From positions 5,086,501 to 5,150,500 of the forward strand of contig NC_065571.1 of NCBI RefSeq assembly GCF_937616625.2: a DNA stretch of 64,000 nt. Direction: 5' to 3'. The stretch's first letter is position 1. Each line of letters begins with the position of its first letter. The notes below the pieces were generated by a model. It had not been told where the DNA came from and made no database searches. It worked only from the letters and a program-made list of their open reading frames with translations. The translations under genes were made by a program, and so were the position numbers. Below, piece after piece: positions 45,440 through 64,000 of the stretch. Origin of the DNA: Mercurialis annua (taxonomy: Eukaryota; Streptophyta; Magnoliopsida; Malpighiales; Euphorbiaceae).

Positions 45440-45610
45440 ATGATTCAGATGGGGAATCAGACTGTGGCAGATTTTCTTGAGGCTAGAGCGAAGCCGCCGC
45501 CGTACTGGTTATCAACACCGTCGTTGCTGTCAGACATGGCGAATTCCTTCGATGTTTTATCTGTTTTTATCGGTAGACACGACTATAAATTGGGTTTTTT
45601 TAGTTCTTGA
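45440..45610 (+). CDS. Short hypothetical reading frame (possible first exon)
   Basis: 56 codons starting MIQMGNQTVADFLEARAKPP, with exon-like base composition (GCCGCCGCC) in AT-rich surroundings and a purine/pyrimidine-rich leader upstream. I do not recognise the family. It may be the first exon of a small gene or a relic; a PPR-like fragment lies just downstream in another context. Confidence 0.3.
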   Translation: MIQMGNQTVADFLEARAKPPPYWLSTPSLLSDMANSFDVLSVFIGRHDYKLGFFSS

Positions 45611-45647
45611 TTTTGATCGTCAGATTGTGAGTATTGGTTTGATTTAG

Positions 45648-45790
45648 GTTGGTTTAAATCTCATATGTCATAAGAAAGCTCACTCGCAACTGTTATTGTC
45701 ATTTTCTACAACTATGGATTATGCCTACCATATGTTTGATCAAATTACTGAACCAAATATCTTCATGTGGAGAAGTCAAACGATACAAAT
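45648..45790 (+). pseudogene. Pentatricopeptide repeat (PPR) protein fragment
   Basis: After a possible acceptor (TTTAG) the frame reads KKAHSQLLLSFSTTMDYAYH followed by MFDQITEPNIFMWRS. This is the classic start of a PLS-class PPR protein (HAQLL... A...FD.I..PN.F.WN). The match ends within 45 codons and no further repeats are found, so it is a remnant. Confidence 0.6.
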
Positions 45791-45949
45791 AGTACAAAGA
45801 GAAAGAAAAAAAAAATACGCAAAGACCAAGTGCTGTTGTTTCATTTTCTTACTTTGGTGATTGAGATTGTAATTTTTTTTACCTGAATAAGCTTATGTTA
45901 AATTATTCTGATTTAAATGGAATTAAGTGTTGTTCATTATTTGTGGAGA

Positions 45950-47249
45950 TGGAGAGTTTGTCCAATGATACTAGAAGTTACTATAGGGTTACTAGAGGGT
46001 TACCAAAGGATTACTAATTTAATTTTTAGTAAATTGTTAGTATACTGTTAGTAAATTAACTTACTTTTTTAGTAAACTGATAATTTATAAGTGCATACAG
46101 CAGTTGACCCTGAAATAATGTGGTTGCATTTTGTGTAGATTTGAGCTGTTGTAATGGAAATATTGGCTAGTTTTTGCTAAGGTGCGAAATGAGGTTTCGT
46201 TAGGCATTGATTCTTGAGATTTACGTACTATGAAGCTCAATGAAGCTCTTCGTTCCAATGTTGGTTAACCAATTGTTTACTAATGGTACACCAATTATTT
46301 TAGTAAATTAAATAATATTTCATTTTAGCATATCTTATCGTGTTAAGCCTACATCCATACTTAGATTTAAGCCAATCCTATTTTACATCCCTTGAACATT
46401 GTTATAGGTTTACTAATAGGTTACTCAAAGTGTCTTGATAGATTAACAAATGTCAATTACAACCAGTAGACAATTTCTACTGTTGTTAGTATATTATATA
46501 AAAGTTTATTAAGAGCTTACTATCAGGTTACCAAATAGTTACCAATAATTTTTTATAAAAAAAAATACATGTAGTTTACTACAAATTCATTAACAGTTTA
46601 CTAAAAATAACTACTGAATTTATAAAAACTAAAATAGTAAATAAAATTGTGTAAGGGTATTGTTACTATTAGTTAATAGAATTTTAAGTGTTTACTAACA
46701 TGTTATCCAATAATAATAGATATCCCAAAATTCACCAATTTTGTATCAGTATACTATAAAAATGTGTACTAAGATACCCAAGGTCTCCAACAAAATTTAC
46801 TAATAGGTTTCCTAATATTCATTGATAATAAAACAATTTAAATCGAGATAGTGTTGCTTTACGTTTGTTAATAGATTACTAAAAGTTTACTAAATGGTTA
46901 CCAAATACTTTTACTGACAGGTTACACTTTCAACTATTAGGTAACCCAAAGATAACCAATAAATATCCCTAAAATTTTCTAATAGATTTCTAAAAGTTAA
47001 CAAATAAAACTTATTTTACATCCCTTTAATATTTTAATAAAAAAATAAAAATAGTAAATTATTTTTTAAGTAAACTGATAGTAAACCGTTGGTAAATTTA
47101 TATTTAGCAAACCGATATAAACCATAAGTTTAATATTTTATAACTTTAATAAAATAAACAATAACAAATTGTTTTTTAAGTAAACCGATAGTTAACCGTT
47201 GGTAAATCTATAATTAGTAAACCGATATAAACCATAAGTTTAATTGGCA
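45950..47249. repeat. Diffuse TTACTAA/TTACCAA repeat tract
   Basis: Over about 1.3 kb, words such as GGTTACTAA, GTTTACTAA, GGTTACCAA and AGTAAACTGATAG recur irregularly on both strands. It looks like an old, decayed satellite or minisatellite. The last part includes a clearer duplication (47041-47249). Confidence 0.5.
47041..47249. repeat. Tandem duplication, about 110-bp period
   Basis: Two copies align at a 110-base offset: GTAAACCGTTGGTAAAT then AACCGATATAAACCATAAG in the first, and GTTAACCGTTGGTAAAT then the same AACCGATATAAACCATAAG in the second. Confidence 0.8.
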
Positions 47250-47569
47250 GCCATTTTACCTTCAAATTTAAAAAAAGACGAACATGCAGATTAATTCATG
47301 GATGGACGTGAGAGAGATCAATGGAAAATGCAGCTAAATTTGGGAATTATCATAATATTAATGTCCAAATAGAAAAGATAAAAGATAATCATATATTTGA
47401 ATAGAAAACCTTAACACATTTTCATTGAAGTATTTTATCAAACACAAAGAATGCATCTACTATAAACAAAAAAAACCATAACAGATAATTGCAAATACAA
47501 GAATAATAAGCATCGGCAAAATCCATAGAATCAGATGCACTACTTTTGGCATTGATATATGGTTTCTTC

Positions 47570-47720
47570 TTGAATTCTCAATTCCAACCCCAAAACCCAC
47601 CATCTCCGTCGCCGCCGAATTCTTCCATTAAAAACACCTTCTTCTAATCGTGAAACTAAAGACAATTGCTTGAATTCCTAGTTCCAACCCCAAAATCCAC
47701 CATCTCCGTCGCCGCCGATT
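47570..47720. repeat. Direct repeat of about 51 bp, 100-bp period
   Basis: Copies at 47570-47620 and 47670-47720 share TTCCAACCCCAAAA and CCACCATCTCCGTCGCCGCC, with a few substitutions. Confidence 0.85.
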
Positions 47721-47728
47721 TTGAATAG

Positions 47729-47896
47729 ATAGATGAGGACGAGGAGGAAGGTGACGACGAGATGCTTTCGCCGCACGAGTTGGTGGCTAGGCAACAGTCT
47801 TATCTGGTAGCGTGTTCAGTTTACTTAGCCAAGAGGAATCGTATTTTTCAAAAGAAACTTATGTCAAACGGTGTTATGGTTATAATTAAATTTTGA
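47729..47896 (+). pseudogene. Senescence regulator S40-like remnant
   Basis: After an in-frame TAG the frame reads an acidic run (IDEDEEEGDDE) and then MLSPHELVARQQSY, resembling the acidic stretch and PPHE.(L/V)AR box of S40/DUF584 proteins. The conserved C-terminal GRTLKGRD part is not found; the frame becomes unrelated and stops at 47896. Confidence 0.35.
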
Positions 47897-47952
47897 TAGT
47901 AGCTGTGAGAATATTTATGCGTTTTAGGTGTATTTGTCTAAAAATCTCTTTT

Positions 47953-48175
47953 TTTTTTAGGGAAAAACTGTGCTTTATTAACTTAAATCAGCAATTACAA
48001 GATCATTAACGGGAAACGGAACACTTCCCTCAAAAGCACAATCTCTACGATAAAAATACCCCACTTTGCTAAACAATGGGCGACTTGGTTCCCATCTCTA
48101 CGAACATGCTGAAAGCTCACGTCCCATCCATGCGATAATTTCATGCAATCATCAACTATCAACTGCACATTATCA
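47953..48175 (-). mobile_element. 5'-truncated LINE (RNase H 3' end)
   Basis: On the minus strand it reads VDDCMKLSHGWDVSFQHVRR then DGNQVAHCLAKWG, the C-terminus of a plant LINE RNase H. A one-base frameshift follows before the natural end (VNDLVIADLS and stop). A T-run at 47950-47960 represents the poly-A tail. About 220 bp remain. Confidence 0.8.
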
Positions 48176-48618
48176 ATATTTTCTTAGAAGAATATGTTAT
48201 AAATATGGATTTTCGAGGTTTCAAAATTTCAAAAGTATTTTCGGAAACAAAAACGAGTCGAGAAGATTTCGTGAGACTAATTTTCTTGCAGGCAATATTT
48301 TTCAAATTCTTGCCAAAGCATTAGATAGATTTTATATAATTTTGTCGCATTAAAGAGTACTTCTCAATTGTACAACAAATGTTATTCAATCCTGGCTCAA
48401 ATCAGATGGAACTATACAATTCACAGAATGAATTTGATCTGTGAGCAATAACAATGACAAGGCCATTCACACTTTTTTTGTTATTTTTCTGTTCAATTAC
48501 AGGAAGTTGATCCTGATCGAATGGTGCGTAGCAGCAAAGTCTCGAATGATTGGTAATCGAATCACAGCAAAGGCTAGAGACTTCAATTGGCAATTGCTTG
48601 CACACTGTTCAAATCAGG

Positions 48619-61548
<12,930 letters not shown>

Positions 61549-62069
61549 TTTTCTTCTCTCTAACTCAGAGAAAAAGAAACTGAGTCAGAAACGAGTCAGA
61601 GAGAGATAGAGAGGGCTAGAGATGTTAAAAGAAAGGTTTGTAATATATATAATGAGAAATGAGTGAGAAAAGGCAGAGAGAGACGTGAGGAGAAATGAAG
61701 AAGCAAGAGTTGCTTGTTACTGATGGCTTCTTTTGTTGGGATTTTCTTTTTCACAAAAAAAAAAGAAATTAACTAATTTTTTTATTTAAATAGTAATATA
61801 TTTCTACCATTAAATTATAGTATTTACAATTCCTTTTGTTAATGTTTGACCTTTTTTTATAATTTGCTAAAAGGAATAAGTATTAAACTCCCTTCATCTC
61901 ATTTAAAAAGTCTTATTATCTTTTTTATATCCTATTTAAAAGTTTTATTGTACCTTTTTGATATAATTTTCCTCTTTTATATTTATTTTATCTCAATGGT
62001 CAAACATATTTTATAACACATTTGATGACATGTGTAATTTCAAAATACAATTAATAATAGCAAAAAAAA
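61549..62069. other. PHO1 leader and promoter region
   Basis: GA/CT-rich leader at 61550-61620, then a TATATATA at about 61643-61651 some 95 bases upstream of the PHO1 ATG in its own direction. The rest is AT-rich without recognised elements. Confidence 0.55.
61643..61651 (-). promoter_or_regulatory. Putative TATA box of PHO1
   Basis: ATATATATA on the minus strand about 95 bases before the ATG at 61548, next to a GA-rich leader. Motif and spacing only. Confidence 0.4.
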
Positions 62070-62539
62070 GGGCTAATAATCACCCACGGCCCCTGACTTT
62101 AGGGGTATCTTACGCTAAACCCCCTGATCTAAAAAAAGCTGCCGTAAACCCCCTAAACTTTACCTAATGATCAGCTAAACCCCTTTTACCCTAAAACCGC
62201 CCCAAAAAACCGCCCCAAGCTCTTTATTTTTTCAAAAATACCTAAAATACCCCTAAGGTCAATAACAAAAACCAAACCAACCTAATCTAACCAAATCTAA
62301 AATCATTCACCTAACCAAATCAGATATAAACCATCCAAATGATACTTAAATCACCAATCAACTCAATTAAATCAAACCATCCAACCGAAACTTTCACCCG
62401 CCGCCGCCGGTTTTTTCCGGCCACCACCGTCCATTGCCGGAAAAAAAATTATCCAAATAATAACTCCTTTAATTTTAAAAAATAATAATTATTATTTTTA
62501 ATTTAAATTTTTTTTTTAAAATTAATTTAAACCCACCGC

Positions 62540-62850
62540 GGTGGGTCTGCTCACCGGAGAGCAGACCCACCACGGTGGGTCTGCTGTGCAGCAGACCCAC
62601 CGGCCGGTGGGTCTGCTCTGTGCAGCAGACCCACCGGCGTGGGTCTGCTCTGTGCAGCAGACCCACCGGCCGGTGGGTCTGCTCTGTGCAGCAGACCCAC
62701 CGGCGTGGGTCTGCTCTGTGCAGCAGACCCACCGGCGTGGGTCTGCTGCAAAGAGCAGACCCACCACGGGTCTGCTCTTTGAAGCAGACCCACGGTGGGT
62801 CTGCTATTTGCAGCAGACCCACCGGCGCCGGTGGGTCTGCTGCAAAGAGG
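62540..62850. repeat. Array of AGCAGACCCACC / GGTGGGTCTGCT palindromes
   Basis: The core GGGTCTGCT occurs 10 times and its complement AGCAGACCC 9 times, strictly alternating over about 310 bp. They meet at CCGG- or CGG-type centres and are separated by short loops such as CTGTGC. Reading frames on both strands through this array are by-products of the repeat. Confidence 0.95.
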
Positions 62851-63030
62851 ATGAACGGCGTTGTTCATCCTTTTGGGAATGAACGGACCGCTTCATCCCG
62901 TTGGGGATGAACAGATCTGTTCATCCTCTTGGGGATGAACAGATCTGTTCATCCCCAAGAAGATGAACAGATGGTTCATCCTTAAAGAGGATGAACCCAG
63001 ATGTTCATCCTCTTTGAGGATGAACGGTTT
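62848..63030. repeat. Array of GATGAAC / GTTCATC palindromes
   Basis: Directly follows the previous array. GATGAAC and GTTCATC alternate, with two perfect 20-bp palindromes (GATGAACAGATCTGTTCATC) and spacers such as CTCTTGGG. Confidence 0.93.
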
Positions 63031-63330
63031 CAATGATGGCTGGAGTATATGGTGGTCGGTATACGCGGTGGTGGCGGAAAAAAAATTATGATTTGGATTA
63101 CTTAAGAGTTTTAATTAGATTAAAATTAAATTAATTAGAGTTTTAATTAGACTAAAATGAAATTAGTTATGATTAATCAAATTAAATAGATGAAATTAAG
63201 AAATTCACTCTCCAAGGGACTTTTTTGATACGAAAAAGCAAGTTTTGGGTTTGTTTGTACCAAAAGCGGCGAGAATGACTGATTTGATATTTCGTGCCAA
63301 GTTGAGGGGGTGAATTGATCCTTTGTTCGA

Positions 63331-64000
63331 TTATTAACTATACTTATGTTATTCAACAAATTGGTTATGGATTTAGTTGTTTTAACAGCAGTTCAGGTTA
63401 TTCGAAACCACCTATATCGCTCTCCCAAGTCGCTACAGACAAAAACGCAGACAACACAACTAATAGGCAAATCACTCACTCTCGTGCTATAATCAACCTA
63501 ATTAACTAATCAAATGGCGTTTATTAAGCAAACCCTAAGAACACGTATTCATCAATTCACTCTCGCGTAATTAATTCTCACGTTAGTTATGGTCTATCTC
63601 AATTTAGCTCTCTCGAGTCAAAACCAAAACACAAGGCAATACTCTAGTTGATCAGATTAAACTAAGCATTAAGAACACAATTAACATGCAATTTGAACAA
63701 TAATTCATAAACCAAATTCAATTAAATAAGCAAAATTCAGTTAATAATCCCAAATTAAGGGTTTAGCTACTCACTATCAAAGATAGCCTAGCAATAAAAT
63801 CAATGACATTCATAATGGAAAAGATACAATGATATAGATCTCTCTGAAATAATTGTACTTTAGACGCAATAAATCCCACAATAATATTGAAGAATAATCA
63901 AGAAAATTCAATAAAAATGATGAACAAAACTCAAAATAAGCTAATCTATTATTTAGCTCTAATACAATAGTAAGCCAATCCTAATTATGATGTAAAAAGT
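63331..64000. other. AT-rich intergenic tail
   Basis: No gene, RNA or mobile element recognised; A/T-rich sequence with CAAATTCAATTAA-type words. The right edge may enter another repeat. Confidence 0.4.

Larger units (their letters stand above)
45154..48618. other. Gene-poor region with relics, FAO to PHO1
   Basis: Contains a short unknown frame (45440-45610), a PPR remnant (45648-45790), a 1.3-kb tract of diffuse TTACTAA words, a 110-bp tandem duplication, an S40-like remnant, and a truncated LINE. No intact gene recognised. Confidence 0.6.
62070..63330. mobile_element. Mutator-like foldback element with palindromic core (right end unresolved)
   Basis: The left end GGGCTAATAATCACCCACGG, then CCCCTGACTTTAGGGGTA, matches the ends of the 30746-33385 element. 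CCG-rich segments (62398-62440, 63040-63080) border the palindromic core, as at 44 kb. The right end is not a clean inverted copy of the left; a region near 63200-63325 with GAGGGGGTGAATTGATCC-type words may be a different terminus. No TSD identified. Confidence 0.6.

Noticed and set aside
62475..62910. Overlapping 80-115-codon reading frames on both strands rich in ADPP, SRPTG and VGLLHR words
   Set aside because: They are translations of the palindromic array in several frames at once; no start context, no family, and the same peptide words occur on both strands.

Overview
The window is nuclear DNA of a eudicot plant: AT-rich, with GT-AG introns in conserved plant genes and long intergenic stretches filled with plant transposon families. 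The species cannot be named from the sequence alone.

Layout. 1-5890: minus-strand LINE retrotransposon entering from the left edge (ORF1 intact, ORF2 broken by one visible stop). 8413-9107 (+): MazG-like dCTP pyrophosphatase. 10773-12603 (+): glycolipid transfer protein GLTP1. 13972-14968 (+): ROP-interactive CRIB protein, RIC1-like. 16370-20024 (-): kinesin KIN-10A/PAKRP2. 22395-24168 (-): plastid fibrillin, FBN4-like. 26047-29745 (+): KIN14B-interacting/WD40-like protein. 29746-39354: about 9.6 kb of repeats. 39355-43993 (+): long-chain-alcohol oxidase FAO. 43994-48618: a foldback transposon, gene relics and a truncated LINE. 48619-61548 (-): phosphate exporter PHO1, 15 exons over 13 kb, with introns full of repeats. 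61549-64000: PHO1 promoter side and another foldback element with a striking palindromic core. Exon boundaries were read by hand from GT-AG sites with frame checks. All eight genes join into open frames of normal family length.

The genes are not an operon. They are housekeeping, lipid, cytoskeleton and transport genes. From memory of Arabidopsis, neighbours here match neighbours there: RIC1-GLTP1 (At2g33460-At2g33470), the KIN14B-interacting gene near PAKRP2 (At4g14310-At4g14330), and FBN4-FAO3-PHO1 (At3g23400-At3g23410-At3g23430). The window therefore looks like an ancestral block that was split by duplication and gene loss in Arabidopsis.

The most unusual content is in the transposons. Four foldback elements have perfect 9-bp target duplications (Mutator-like). 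Three larger elements with similar ends carry short palindromes repeated in tandem, each with a different core sequence (32.7, 44.5 and 62.5 kb). There is also a 129-bp palindrome with perfect 64-bp arms, a Helitron inside another element in a PHO1 intron, and a non-coding retroposon with an 18-bp target duplication.
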